Source of the DNA: Acinetobacter calcoaceticus DSM 30006 = CIP 81.8
GTDB taxonomy: Bacteria; Pseudomonadota; Gammaproteobacteria; Pseudomonadales; Moraxellaceae
NCBI RefSeq assembly: GCF_000368965.1
Contig: NZ_KB849778.1
Location: forward strand, 248,001 to 312,000
Direction of reading: 5' to 3'
Length of the DNA: 64,000 nucleotides
The number at the start of each line of letters is the position of its first letter. Within the stretch, counting starts at the first letter, position 1. Shown here in pieces: positions 42,563 through 52,638 of the stretch. Position numbers and translations under genes: made by a program. The notes below the pieces were generated by a model. It ran no database searches and was not told where the DNA came from. It saw only the letters and a program-made list of their open reading frames with translations.

Positions 42563-43462
42563 ATGAAAAAACTTGGTTTAGCCACTGCTGTATTATTAGC
42601 CATGACCGGTGCTCATGCTTATCAATTTGAAGTTCAAGGTCAATCAGAATATGTTGACACAACTGCAAACGATAAAAACTTCACTGGTGACGTTGCTGGT
42701 ACATTCTATTTAAAAAATGTTGATACCGCTAAAGGTCCATTAGCTGAAGCAGCTTTCTTGAATCAAGCTTCTAGCGTATCTTTAGGTTATAGCTACCAAC
42801 AGTATGACCAAAACAACGTAAACTACCACATTGGTACTTACGGTGTTAAAGGCGAGGCTTACGTTCCTACTCCTTACCTTCCTGTATATGCTAGCGCAAC
42901 TTACAACCACACTGATGTTGATGGTAAAAACAACTTCTCTAAAGATGACAACGGTGACCGTTATGCATTAGAAGTTGGTGCTATGTTGTTACCTAACTTC
43001 TTGATGACTGTTGGTTATACAAGTGTTGCTAACCAATTCGCTTTAGATAACTTTGGCATCATCAGCAACGGTATCTACTCTGCTGCAAACCAAACTGCTG
43101 CGATTCAAGATGACCAAGATGCTGTTACAGCACGTGCTAAATATGTAGGTCCAATCGATGGAACTAACATGGCAATTGGTTTTGAAGCTGCTGGTGCTTT
43201 CGGTGAAGAAAACCAATACGGTTTAAAAACTGACCTTTACTTAACTCCTAAGTTAAGTGTTGGCGCATCTTTCGTTGGTAACGATGGTGCAGCTGACATC
43301 AAAGGTAATGACCTTGGTGAATTCCGTCAAGCTTGGGGTGGTAACGTAAACTACTTCATTACTCCAGCTTTAGCAGTTGGTGCATCGTACATGAAAGCTG
43401 ACGTTAAAAAGTCTAGCTACGATACACAAACTATCGGCTTAAATGCTAAATTCCGTTTCTAA
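42563..43462 (+). CDS. omp33-36: Outer-membrane porin Omp33-36 family, 299 aa
   Basis: The protein reads as the Acinetobacter Omp33-36 (Omp34) porin, as I remember its sequence. A signal peptide (MKKLGLATAVLLAMTGAHA|YQF) precedes about 14 amphipathic beta strands, and the C-terminus ends in F-R-F, the beta-barrel assembly signal. It forms a water and small-solute channel. In A. baumannii its loss is tied to lower carbapenem susceptibility, and the protein has been linked to host-cell damage. The ATG at 42563 is preceded by GGAA; a TTG and an earlier ATG in frame at 42542 and 42557 are less likely. Codon choice is strongly biased, typical of a highly expressed gene. Confidence 0.93.
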   Translation: MKKLGLATAVLLAMTGAHAYQFEVQGQSEYVDTTANDKNFTGDVAGTFYLKNVDTAKGPLAEAAFLNQASSVSLGYSYQQYDQNNVNYHIGTYGVKGEAYVPTPYLPVYASATYNHTDVDGKNNFSKDDNGDRYALEVGAMLLPNFLMTVGYTSVANQFALDNFGIISNGIYSAANQTAAIQDDQDAVTARAKYVGPIDGTNMAIGFEAAGAFGEENQYGLKTDLYLTPKLSVGASFVGNDGAADIKGNDLGEFRQAWGGNVNYFITPALAVGASYMKADVKKSSYDTQTIGLNAKFRF

Positions 43463-43482
43463 TTTAATTTAGAAATCGAATT

Positions 43483-43512
43483 AAAAAAGGACTCTATTGA
43501 GTCCTTTTTTTA
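43483..43512. terminator. Bidirectional terminator
   Basis: AAAAAAGGACTC pairs with GAGTCCTTTTTT around TATT. It serves the porin and the convergent BCCT gene. Confidence 0.92.
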
Positions 43513-43522
43513 TACCTAAATA

Positions 43523-45490
43523 TTAGCTTCGTACAATATTTAAGAAATACAGATGACGTTCGTATTGATCAATAATGTCTTGAATTAAATCTTCTTGCGT
43601 CCAATCCATTACATCATAGTTCTGGCCACCTTCTCGTAAAAACACTTCAGCCTGAAAATATTGCCCATCTTCTGCTTCTATACGCCCCATAAGAAAACTT
43701 GGTGGCAATGTTTCACGTGAAACAACTTTATAAATAAAATTAATTTCATTGTGATGGTCTACCCTAAGCTGCATACCATCTTCAAGCTGACTAATTGAAA
43801 CTTCTAAATGACGGCGTTTCAACTCATGCTTAATATTTTCAAAAGCACGGCTTACCTGATTTTCAATATATTGCTTTACTTCGTCTTCACTATGAGGATA
43901 GTGCATGATTAATCCTAGACGCTGTTGCCAGCTTCGTGGATTATGAATAGCACGCGGTGTGATTCGTGCTTCCTGAATAGCAGTCATTTTAGTGACATCA
44001 AGATGCAATGCTTTGATTAATCCCCAGCTCATTAACAGCATGACGACAGTAAATGGTAATGCACTCATAATGATTGAGGACTGAAGCGCAGCCAACCCAC
44101 CGACCAACAACAGAATAATGGCAAGTAAAGCCATAAGTACTGTCCAGAACAGACGCTGCCAAGTCGGTGAATTTTCTGTTTTTGAAGTTAAATAATCAGT
44201 AACTAATGCCCCTGAATCGGCCGAGGTCACAAAAAATAAAACCACTAAAACAGTTGCTAAGACATTCATTACCCCAGAGAAAGGTAAATGATTTAGAAAT
44301 TCAAATAATGCGACTGATGAATCTTGTTGAACCGCCTGAATTAAGGTGGTTTGATGCTCATGGATAATGCTAAATAACGCAGCATTTCCTAAAAAGCCCA
44401 TCCAGATAATGGTAAAGCCAGTTGGGATAAGCAAAACCCCAACAATAAATTCTCGAATGGTACGACCACGTGATACGCGGGCAATGAACATTCCAACAAA
44501 TGGCGACCAAGAAATCCACCAAGCCCAATACAAGATCGTCCAACCCCCAATCCATCCATTTGGCTGATAGGCATATAAATTGAACGTCATGGTAAAAAGG
44601 TTAGAGAGGTATTGCCCAGTATTTTGAATAGTGGTTTGGAGTAAATAAATGCTAGGGCCGGCAATAAAAATAAATACTAAGAGAATTACAGCGAGAACTA
44701 AGTTTATTTCTGATAAACGTTTTACCCCTTTATCTAAACCTAGAAATACGGATAAAGAGGCCAAAATACTCACAAAAATAATGAGTAGAACTTGAATATG
44801 GGTACTTTGCTCTACACCAAATAAATAATGCAAACCAGAATTGATCTGCGTTACGCCGAAACCAAGAGATGTCGCGACACCAAATACCGTTCCAATCGTT
44901 GCAAAAATATCAATGCTATCGCCCAATGGACCATAAATCTTTTTCCCAATCAGAGGATAAAGTGCGGAACGGGTCTTCAAAGGTAAATTATGTCTATAGG
45001 CAAAATAAGCTAAAGCCAGTCCGACTACAGCGTAAATCGCCCACGCATGTAACCCCCAGTGGAAAAAGGTTACTCTTAGTGCTTGCTGTGCTGCATCAAT
45101 GGTTTGTGCCTCACCGCTTGGCGGGGTAACGTAATGCATGACGGGTTCAGCAACACCGAAGAACATCAAACCAATCCCCATCCCTGCTGTAAACAGCATG
45201 GCGAACCAGGACCCATTATTATAATCAGGCTGGCTATGATCAGGCCCTAATTTAATGCGTCCAATCGATGAACAGGCGATATAAATCAATAAGATGAGAA
45301 AGAAAGCAACAGATAAAACATAAAACCAGCTAAATGAATCAGTGATCCATTGTTTTAATTGTTGCGTTAGAAGCTCAAAAGAACTCGGAGCAATCACCAC
45401 TACTGCTAAAAACAAAGCAATAATAATGACCGTACCAAAAAATACGTTAGGATTAACGTTTGCGAACCAACCGGACTGTTTGGAAGGCAT
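43523..45490 (-). CDS. BCCT-family (BetT-like) transporter, 655 aa
   Basis: Twelve helices of the betaine/choline/carnitine transporter family span residues 12-500. The hallmarks are MLFTAGMGIGLMFFGVAEPVMHYVTPP and the substrate-box segment TILYWAWWISWSPFVGMFIARVSRGRTIREF. A soluble C-terminal domain of about 150 residues follows (QRLGLIMHYPHSEDEVKQYIENQ…), as in BetT choline transporters, where it helps osmotic control. Choline uptake is the best guess, because the N-terminal 500 residues match that branch. No bet synthesis genes are in the window. GGAGGATTTATGCC marks the start. Confidence 0.9.
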   Translation of the reverse strand: MPSKQSGWFANVNPNVFFGTVIIIALFLAVVVIAPSSFELLTQQLKQWITDSFSWFYVLSVAFFLILLIYIACSSIGRIKLGPDHSQPDYNNGSWFAMLFTAGMGIGLMFFGVAEPVMHYVTPPSGEAQTIDAAQQALRVTFFHWGLHAWAIYAVVGLALAYFAYRHNLPLKTRSALYPLIGKKIYGPLGDSIDIFATIGTVFGVATSLGFGVTQINSGLHYLFGVEQSTHIQVLLIIFVSILASLSVFLGLDKGVKRLSEINLVLAVILLVFIFIAGPSIYLLQTTIQNTGQYLSNLFTMTFNLYAYQPNGWIGGWTILYWAWWISWSPFVGMFIARVSRGRTIREFIVGVLLIPTGFTIIWMGFLGNAALFSIIHEHQTTLIQAVQQDSSVALFEFLNHLPFSGVMNVLATVLVVLFFVTSADSGALVTDYLTSKTENSPTWQRLFWTVLMALLAIILLLVGGLAALQSSIIMSALPFTVVMLLMSWGLIKALHLDVTKMTAIQEARITPRAIHNPRSWQQRLGLIMHYPHSEDEVKQYIENQVSRAFENIKHELKRRHLEVSISQLEDGMQLRVDHHNEINFIYKVVSRETLPPSFLMGRIEAEDGQYFQAEVFLREGGQNYDVMDWTQEDLIQDIIDQYERHLYFLNIVRS

Positions 45491-45657
45491 AAATCCTCCA
45501 TGTTATTTTAATGACGAGTGACAGGCTTAAATGCCAATAAGATATTCATAGAATGAACAAAGCTAGGGCTTTCAATAGAGAAAGCCGATAACACTCTAAA
45601 TAAACTTAAAGAATATTGCAGTTACAAAGGTGTAAATAAATTAAAACACCTCCTCCA

Positions 45658-46350
45658 TTATTTATCTGAATTTTTTTTAGGGAGGTGGGTAATATATTGT
45701 AAAGCAATTAATCGCGTTACGATTAAAGCCAAATACATAACTCCACAGAACATTTGGAGCATGGCTAAAACGCGCGCTGGTGGGCTCAGAGGCATTAAGT
45801 CAGATAAACCTGTAGCCGATTGCAAGCTAAAGCTGAGAAATAATAGGTCTAACCACGTCTGTAAATGGTGAACGTTATTTGGATTTTGAAAGCTAGACGG
45901 AAGAATAAGCTGACAAATGTTATATAAAAATGCAAAACCCCAAGCAATAAGCGTAAAAACTGCTGCTGCCGCAAACAACTCATCTCTTGTTAAATACTGA
46001 TCGGCAAACATATAACGAAATAAGCCATAAGCTGCTGAAAAGTAGGCTAGCGCTTCACAGCCATGTGCAAAAACCTGAACATATAAATTGCCATAACCCA
46101 ATAAAATAAATACCGAAGATATAATCGCCCCACTCACAAATGTTAACCCGAGAAAAGTAAACATTGGGGTTTGACGAATAACCTTGGCAATAATGAGTAA
46201 GGCCAGCACTCCTAAAGCCCATGTTAGGGTGCGGTAAAATACATCATGAAAAGTCAGCATAGCCAAAATGAGTAAGATAAATTGCACAAGCAGCAACCAT
46301 GCAGACGGTAGCAATCGAAAGCTCGCCCAGAACTCGATGATAGATCGCAT
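45658..46350 (-). CDS. Putative ion channel with a pore loop, 230 aa
   Basis: Four N-terminal hydrophobic helices (about 15-120) are followed by a fifth helix, a pore segment (LFLSFSLQSATGLSDLMPLSPPARVLAMLQMFCGVMYLALIVTRL) and a last helix, as in two-helix pore domains of the Ion_trans_2 family. The expected potassium filter TVGYGD is replaced by TGLSDL, so potassium selectivity is doubtful. The C-terminus is short and basic. A GGAAAATAATA site precedes the ATG. It is a single-gene unit between two transporters; its function is unknown. Confidence 0.78.
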   Translation of the reverse strand: MRSIIEFWASFRLLPSAWLLLVQFILLILAMLTFHDVFYRTLTWALGVLALLIIAKVIRQTPMFTFLGLTFVSGAIISSVFILLGYGNLYVQVFAHGCEALAYFSAAYGLFRYMFADQYLTRDELFAAAAVFTLIAWGFAFLYNICQLILPSSFQNPNNVHHLQTWLDLLFLSFSLQSATGLSDLMPLSPPARVLAMLQMFCGVMYLALIVTRLIALQYITHLPKKNSDK

Positions 46351-46471
46351 TATTATTTTCCTTATTTAATTATGCTTTTTGAGGTCTAGCAAATCATACT
46401 GTACACAAAACAAGGCAAACAAGTTGTTCTTTATTAATATCTAAACCCTAAATTGAAAATTAAATAAGTAT

Positions 46472-46497
46472 AAAAAAAGCCCCGTAGGGCTTTTTTT
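46472..46497. terminator. Intrinsic terminator
   Basis: AAAAAAAGCCC pairs with GGGCTTTTTTT around CGTA. On the minus strand it ends the yjcH-actP operon. Confidence 0.9.
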
Positions 46498-46521
46498 AAG
46501 AATTAGATAGCAATATTGCAC

Positions 46522-48237
46522 TTAGTGATCCGATGCACCAGATGCCCCAATACCTGTCATTGAACGAACATATTGAGCATCGAAAGCAGCACGCTCTTTT
46601 TTAGCACGTGCTGAGTTATCGGTAACCGAGAACAACCAACAGCAAAGGAAAGACAACGGCATTGCGAATAATGCAGGGCCATTGAATGGATTGATTGGTG
46701 TATCAGAGATTTTTAAAGTATCTACCCAAACTGCTTTAGATAGCACAATCAATACTACTGCTGTTACAAGACCAACCACACCACCAATAACTGCGCCACG
46801 AGTCGTTAAACCTTTCCAGAACATTGAAAGAACAAGAACTGGGAAGTTTGCACAGCAAGCTACAGAGAATGCCAAGCCTACCATAAACGCCACGTTTTGT
46901 TTTTCAAACAAAATACCCAAGATCATGGCAAAAATAGCTAAACCAAGTGTCGCAATTTTTGACATGCGAAGCTCTGAAGCAGGCGTCGTTTGACCTTTTT
47001 TGAATACGTTAGCGTATAAATCGTGAGAGATTGCAGATGCGCCTGAAAGTGTTAAACCAGCAACAACAGCAAGAATGGTTGCGAACGCTACTGCTGAAAT
47101 GAAGCCCATGAATAAGTCACCGCCTAAAGCGTCACTTAAATGCACAGCTGCCATATTGTTACCACCAACAAGCTCAAGTTTGCCTGTTACTGCCATTTTT
47201 GCAACGTCAAGGAATTGCGGATTGTTTGATACGAAAAGAATCGCACCGAAACCAATAATGAAAGTTAGAAGGTAGAAGTAACCAATAAAACCTGTCGCAA
47301 CCACAACTGATTTACGCGCTTCTTTTGCATCTTTTACTGTAAAGAAACGCATAAGAATATGCGGTAAACCAGCTGTACCAAACATTAATGCCAAACCAAG
47401 AGACAAGGCATCAATCGGGTTTGCAGCAAGTTTACCTGGCCCCATAATTTTTGCAGCATCGGTCAAGCTTACATCATGCACTTTACTGAATACTTCAATT
47501 GATTGGGTAAACATGTTGCTGAAACTAAAGCCAACTCCTTTCATGACCATGAATGCCATGAAGGTTGCGACACTAAGTAACATTACCGCTTTGATAATTT
47601 GTACCCATGTCGTTGCCAACATACCACCAAAGATTACATAGGCCATCATTAATAGACCAACGATGACTACAGCAATATTGTAGTTCAAACCAAATAGTAA
47701 TTTGATGAGCTGACCCGCACCTACCATTTGAGCAATCAAATAGAATGCCACAACAACAAGTGAACTGATTGCAGCTAAAGTACGTACTGGTTTTTCTTCA
47801 AGACGAAATGAAACCACATCTGAAAGGTTATATTTACCAAGGTTACGCAAACGTTCTGCAATTAAGAATAAAACGATTGGCCAACCTACCATAAACCCAA
47901 GCGAGTAAAGTAAGCCATCAAAGCCCGAACTAAACACCAACGCAGAAATACCAAGGAAGGATGCGGCAGACATATAGTCGCCAGCAATTGCCAGACCATT
48001 CTGGAAACCGCTGATGCCACCACCTGCGGTATAGAAATCTTGTGTTGATTGGGTTTGTTTTGCAGCCCACTTAGTAATAAACAAAGTGAAGCCAACAAAA
48101 ATTAAGAACATGATGATGGCATGCCAGTTAGTCGCCTGTTGCTCAGCTTCACCTAAGTCAGGACCCGCCATAGCTACCGTTGAATATAGCGATGCTGCTG
48201 TCAGCAAGACTTTCGCCTTTAATGAATTCCATTTCAT
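46522..48237 (-). CDS. actP: Cation/acetate symporter, 571 aa
   Basis: The first 25 residues are a signal-like leader ([24 protein letters not shown]), which ActP proteins have and most relatives lack. The sodium/solute-symporter core follows with [38 protein letters not shown]. ActP imports acetate and some other short carboxylates with a cation. The frame extends to 48273, but the ATG at 48237 is one base after the stop of the upstream DUF485 gene and has AAGGA upstream, so it is the real start. It forms an operon with that gene, as in E. coli yjcH-actP. Confidence 0.93.
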   Translation of the reverse strand: MKWNSLKAKVLLTAASLYSTVAMAGPDLGEAEQQATNWHAIIMFLIFVGFTLFITKWAAKQTQSTQDFYTAGGGISGFQNGLAIAGDYMSAASFLGISALVFSSGFDGLLYSLGFMVGWPIVLFLIAERLRNLGKYNLSDVVSFRLEEKPVRTLAAISSLVVVAFYLIAQMVGAGQLIKLLFGLNYNIAVVIVGLLMMAYVIFGGMLATTWVQIIKAVMLLSVATFMAFMVMKGVGFSFSNMFTQSIEVFSKVHDVSLTDAAKIMGPGKLAANPIDALSLGLALMFGTAGLPHILMRFFTVKDAKEARKSVVVATGFIGYFYLLTFIIGFGAILFVSNNPQFLDVAKMAVTGKLELVGGNNMAAVHLSDALGGDLFMGFISAVAFATILAVVAGLTLSGASAISHDLYANVFKKGQTTPASELRMSKIATLGLAIFAMILGILFEKQNVAFMVGLAFSVACCANFPVLVLSMFWKGLTTRGAVIGGVVGLVTAVVLIVLSKAVWVDTLKISDTPINPFNGPALFAMPLSFLCCWLFSVTDNSARAKKERAAFDAQYVRSMTGIGASGASDH

Positions 48238-48238
48238 A

Positions 48239-48571
48239 TTAGTGTAGTCCTTTATCGTGCGTGATGGCTTCAACTTCCTTCAACGCTTCTTCACTCAACT
48301 GATCAAGGGTGTGATTTGCAATGAAGGAATACACACCACACAGTAGGAAAGATAAAACAATAATTCCTAAACCTAGCGGGATTCCCCATGTCGTTACACC
48401 ACCACTAAATGAACTCATCAAAAACTCTTTGTTGTAGCCCACAAGCAGCATAAAGCCCACATAAAGCACTAACATAATGACTGTGAGCGTCCAACTTAAT
48501 GCACTTTTTTTCTTAACCATCTTTTGAAACTTTGGATTGCGTAGAATCTGTTCTACTTGGTTCTGATCCAT
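48239..48571 (-). CDS. yjcH: DUF485 small membrane protein (YjcH), 110 aa
   Basis: Two membrane helices (residues 28-50 and 65-88) lie between an N-terminal amphipathic segment ([23 protein letters not shown]) and an acidic C-terminal tail. That is the layout of YjcH, the partner gene of actP in many bacteria. Its role is unknown, though it may assist ActP in the membrane. The ATG at 48571 has AAGGAG seven bases upstream; an in-frame start at 48607 is less likely. It is the first gene of the actP operon and is divergent from the CrbS-type kinase over 173 bp, where a shared CrbR-type binding site is plausible. Confidence 0.9.
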   Translation of the reverse strand: MDQNQVEQILRNPKFQKMVKKKSALSWTLTVIMLVLYVGFMLLVGYNKEFLMSSFSGGVTTWGIPLGLGIIVLSFLLCGVYSFIANHTLDQLSEEALKEVEAITHDKGLH

Positions 48572-48744
48572 AACCAAACTCCTTGCCCAGTGCCCAGCCT
48601 TGGCCACTTTTTTAATAGTAGTTTCTCAGGATTTAAGTTAGCAAAATTCCGTGTAATTCGTAACTTAGACTTTGGTCGTTAAAATTTAATCAATTTATAG
48701 CTTTGTTTCTGCTTGGGGTATGATAGGCACAAGGTTTTAATCAT

Positions 48745-51700
48745 GTGAGTCATATGAACAGCTGGCTGATTATTGGGGTACTCACCCTTTATATAGCACT
48801 CTTATTTATTTGTGCTTTTTTTGGTGAAAAGCATGCCAGCCGTCTGAGTACACGTGGCCGCATGTTCTTGTTCAGCTTAACCTTAGGTGTTTACTGCTCA
48901 TCATGGACATTTTACGGCGCAACTGGAGCCGCTGTTCGCGAAGGCGTGATTTTCTTACCGATTTACTTAGGTCCACTTTTATTTGTCTGGTTCGGCTATG
49001 ACATTTGGCGACGTTTAGGTCGAGTACGCCAACACCATGCTATTTCATCAATTGCTGACTTTATTGCTGCACGTTACGAGAAAAGTGGGGTATTGGCATC
49101 ACTGGTTACCATTTTGGCCGTAATCGCAATTATCCCCTATCTGGCCCTACAGCTACGTGCGATTGCTTTAAGTACGTCTGTCATTATGGAACAGAATGCT
49201 CATATCCATACAACCACCAATAGTGTTTTGCTTTTAACCAGTGTACTTGCTATTTTGGCCATGATTTTTGGTACAAGACAAATCGCAAATACCGAACAAC
49301 ATGGCGGCCTCATGCTCGCCGTCGCATTTGAATCTTTTGTAAAATTATTCGCACTCATTTGCGTCGCTTTATTTTTTATTTTTGAAACACCAGCGAACCT
49401 AGTCCAAGTTACAGCCGATGTAAACCAAACCTTTCAGGAAGTTCAGTTATTTGGAGTACCTGAAACATTCTGGATTCAGACCTTATTGGCAGGTTTAGCA
49501 ATTATCTGCCTACCACGTCAGTTTCATGTGGCGGTTGTCGAATTACGTGATGAAAAGCATATTCGCGGTGCACGTAAATGGTTTGCGGTTTACCTCATTT
49601 TAACGATTTTAGCCATTATTCCGATCGCAAGCTGGGCGTTGCATGCAGCACCGGAGTTCTTAACGGTACCCGATGTTGCCGTGTTGTCATTGCCGCTTAG
49701 CTATAACCAAGAAGGGCTGGCTTTACTGGCTTTTTTAGGTGGGTTCTCTGCATCGACAGGCATGTTACTGGTTTCGTCAGTTGCCCTGTCTATCATGCTA
49801 AGTAATGACTTAATTATGCCTGCGCTCTGGCGTTTTAAAGTGCTCTCGCGCCATGATAAGCATCTTCCTAAAGTTCTTAAGTTTAGTCGCCGCATTAGTA
49901 TTGTTGCAGTGATGCTACTTGGCTTTTTATTCTTTCATTTCTTTAATGATATTAACCAGCTTTCAGTATTTGGTTTATTGGCTTTTAGTGCTGTCGCTCA
50001 ATTTGCCCCTGCCCTTATTGGTGGTTTGTACTGGCGTGGTGGAAGTCGTCAGGGTGTATATGCAGGACTCATCATTGGATTTCTAATGTGGAGTTATACG
50101 CTATTATTTCCAACGATCTTACGTAGTTTGCCCGAAGCCTATCAGGAAGCGGCTCAGAGTATTTTGCTTTTTGGCCCTTTTGGAATCAATGCGCTACGCC
50201 CTGAATCATTATTTGGCTTTGAATCATTTGCACCACTCACACATGGTGTCATTTGGTCGCTTGGTTTAAATATTCTTTTATATATCTGGATTTCTAAACT
50301 CTACCGCCCAAGTGTAGCAGAGCAAATTCAGGCTGAAAGTTTCTTCTATTATGAAACAAAACCATTGCCATCACCGCACACCTCTACCGATTTAACCTAT
50401 TTACCGCATGATGCAGCACGTTTAAAAGTAGGTGATCTCTTTGCACTTGCCAAAAGAATTACTGGTGAGCAACCAACAACTCAAGCCTTTGAAAATTTCT
50501 GTGAACAAAATCATTTAATACTTAATGAAAATAGCATTGCGAATGGTATGTGGTGGCGGTTTACCGAGCAATATCTAGCCGGCATTATTGGGGCAGCCTC
50601 TGCACGTACTTTGCTCACTACAGCAATGATTAATAATGGTCTGGCTTTAGGTCAAGTTGCTAATATTCTGGACCAAGCCTCGCAATGGCAACGTTTTAAC
50701 CAAAACCTACTCATGACCATGATTGACCACATGACCCAAGGTGTTAGCGTAGTTGATAAAAACATGTGTCTGGTGGCATGGAATAACCAATATTTAAAAC
50801 TGTTTGGTTACCCTAAAGACTTGGTGTACGTCGGCTGTCCAATTGCAGACTTAATTCGTTATAACGCTGAACGCGGTGAATGTGGCCCTGGTTCAGTCGA
50901 AGAGCATGTACGCAAACGGTTGCACTGGATGAAAGTTGGAAGTGCTCATGAATTTGAGCGTATCCGTAAAGATGGTCGGGTTATTCAAATGCGGGGTAAC
51001 CCTATTTCAGGCGGGGGCTTTGTTACTACGTTTGCCGAAATTACCGCCTTCCGTGCGAATAAAGCAATACTCGAAGCCCGAGTAAAAAACCGAACCCAGC
51101 AGCTTGCCGATGCCTTAACCGAACAACAACTTGCACGTGAACAAGCCGATATGGCAAATATGTCGAAAAGCCGCTTTATCGCTGCGGCAAGCCATGACTT
51201 ATTACAGCCCATGCATGCCGCTCGCCTGTTTAGCACCGTTCTTGAACAGAGCATTGCAACAGAAGAAGACCGTCAGACTTTGCAGCAACTTGATCGTGCT
51301 CTATATGGTGCAGAAAGCATGCTCTCTGCCCTACTCGATATTGCCCGCTTAGAAGGCGGTAGCATACAGCCAAAAAGACAACCCTATCCTTTGCATGATT
51401 TACTCAGCGATCTTGAACTACAGTTTAAATCGATTGCTGCTCAGCGAAATATTTCACTGAAAGTTCATGATGTATCTTTTTGGATTGACACAGATCCACA
51501 GTGGATTCGACGTATTATTCAGAACTTTGTCAGTAATGCTTTACGCTATACAGCAAAAGGTCGAGTGGTTGTGGGTGTTCTACGCTCGGCACAAGAGTCA
51601 GGGCATATCCGAATTGGTGTTTGGGATACAGGACCAGGAATTGCGGAAGAACAGCGAATTAAACTGTTTCAAGAATTCGAGCGCTGTGGACATCTGTCAC

Positions 51701-52251
51701 CTTGGGGTGAGCAAGGTCTAGGCTTAGGGCTTGCTATTGTGCAGCGTATGACAGGTTTGCTGAATTATCCTGTTCATGTTTACTCGCAACTTGATAAAGG
51801 CTCATGCTTTATGATTGAAGTTCCAGTCGTAGAAGCGCCAAAAGTCATTACCCCGACTGTCCAGACCATACCTTTAAAAACCAAAGCCTATCGTATTTTA
51901 TGTCTGGACAACGATGAAACTATTTTAGAAGGTATGAGTAGTTTATTAGGTAAATGGGGCTATCAGGTCTTTAAAGCCACTGAACCCGAACAAGCGCTTG
52001 AGATTATTCAAAAGGAAAATATTCAGGTCTGGCTCATCGACCAGCACCTGAATAACAACCAACTCGGCGTTGATTTTATTATGCAAAATCGACAGCAGGA
52101 TATTCCAGTTGCTTTAATTACCGCTGACTCTCACCCCGAGTTACCTCAGCAGCTTAAAGAGCTGAATATTGTTTTACTCAAGAAACCACTTAAACCTGCT
52201 TCATTAAGAGCTTGGTTATCTGGGCTTAAAATTGCCAGTGCAGCAGATTAA
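48745..52251 (+). CDS. CrbS/CbrA-type symporter-sensor histidine kinase with receiver domain, 1168 aa
   Basis: The protein joins a transporter and a kinase. Residues 1-500 are a sodium/solute-symporter-like domain with 12-13 helices (CSSWTFYGATGAAVREG is the hallmark). Next are a PAS domain (about 650-770; DHMTQGVSVVDKNMCLVAWNN) and a HisKA domain with the phosphorylated H817 (AASHDLLQPMHAARLF). A HATPase domain (NFVSNALRYT, DTGPGIAEE, QGLGLGLAIV) and a C-terminal receiver with D1099 (WLIDQH) follow. This matches CrbS/MxtR-like sensors that control acs and actP. The frame starts at a GTG (48745) or the ATG at 48754. The regulator gene lies 1.2 kb downstream, and yjcH-actP diverges. Confidence 0.92.
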   Translation: MSHMNSWLIIGVLTLYIALLFICAFFGEKHASRLSTRGRMFLFSLTLGVYCSSWTFYGATGAAVREGVIFLPIYLGPLLFVWFGYDIWRRLGRVRQHHAISSIADFIAARYEKSGVLASLVTILAVIAIIPYLALQLRAIALSTSVIMEQNAHIHTTTNSVLLLTSVLAILAMIFGTRQIANTEQHGGLMLAVAFESFVKLFALICVALFFIFETPANLVQVTADVNQTFQEVQLFGVPETFWIQTLLAGLAIICLPRQFHVAVVELRDEKHIRGARKWFAVYLILTILAIIPIASWALHAAPEFLTVPDVAVLSLPLSYNQEGLALLAFLGGFSASTGMLLVSSVALSIMLSNDLIMPALWRFKVLSRHDKHLPKVLKFSRRISIVAVMLLGFLFFHFFNDINQLSVFGLLAFSAVAQFAPALIGGLYWRGGSRQGVYAGLIIGFLMWSYTLLFPTILRSLPEAYQEAAQSILLFGPFGINALRPESLFGFESFAPLTHGVIWSLGLNILLYIWISKLYRPSVAEQIQAESFFYYETKPLPSPHTSTDLTYLPHDAARLKVGDLFALAKRITGEQPTTQAFENFCEQNHLILNENSIANGMWWRFTEQYLAGIIGAASARTLLTTAMINNGLALGQVANILDQASQWQRFNQNLLMTMIDHMTQGVSVVDKNMCLVAWNNQYLKLFGYPKDLVYVGCPIADLIRYNAERGECGPGSVEEHVRKRLHWMKVGSAHEFERIRKDGRVIQMRGNPISGGGFVTTFAEITAFRANKAILEARVKNRTQQLADALTEQQLAREQADMANMSKSRFIAAASHDLLQPMHAARLFSTVLEQSIATEEDRQTLQQLDRALYGAESMLSALLDIARLEGGSIQPKRQPYPLHDLLSDLELQFKSIAAQRNISLKVHDVSFWIDTDPQWIRRIIQNFVSNALRYTAKGRVVVGVLRSAQESGHIRIGVWDTGPGIAEEQRIKLFQEFERCGHLSPWGEQGLGLGLAIVQRMTGLLNYPVHVYSQLDKGSCFMIEVPVVEAPKVITPTVQTIPLKTKAYRILCLDNDETILEGMSSLLGKWGYQVFKATEPEQALEIIQKENIQVWLIDQHLNNNQLGVDFIMQNRQQDIPVALITADSHPELPQQLKELNIVLLKKPLKPASLRAWLSGLKIASAAD

Positions 52252-52304
52252 ATATTTTCTCTTCCAGACTTTTTATAGGTTTGGGAGAGATCCTTGGCAA
52301 AAAT

Positions 52305-52327
52305 TATTGGCTTAATTTAAGCCAATA
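52305..52327. repeat. 23-bp near-perfect palindrome
   Basis: TATTGGCTTAA-T-TTAAGCCAATA. It lies 54 bp past the kinase stop without a T tract. Nearer the stop is a 10-bp wobble-paired stem (52260-52288). The remaining gap to 52638 is AT-rich, with no frame that I can support. Confidence 0.8.
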
Positions 52328-52638
52328 GGCAGAACTGCTCAAAAAGTCTACTTTTACCCAAGAAATAATTGACCAAACTTTCCAATGCCTCTTTTCCTAT
52401 GGCAAAGCCCACCTTTTTTGTAAGTGAACACGTGTACACCTAGTTACAATTTAATAAGCTTATATTTTTTAAAAGAAAATAAACCAAAAACTCCCATATA
52501 TAACTTTAGTCGTATTCCACTTGCATTCTTCATGTTCCATAAATAATCGATGTGAATTTTATATGCTTCAAAATTTCTAAACCCATTCCCAATTTATAAA
52601 ACATCCATACCAACTTATTAATGCAAAGGACTATTGCC

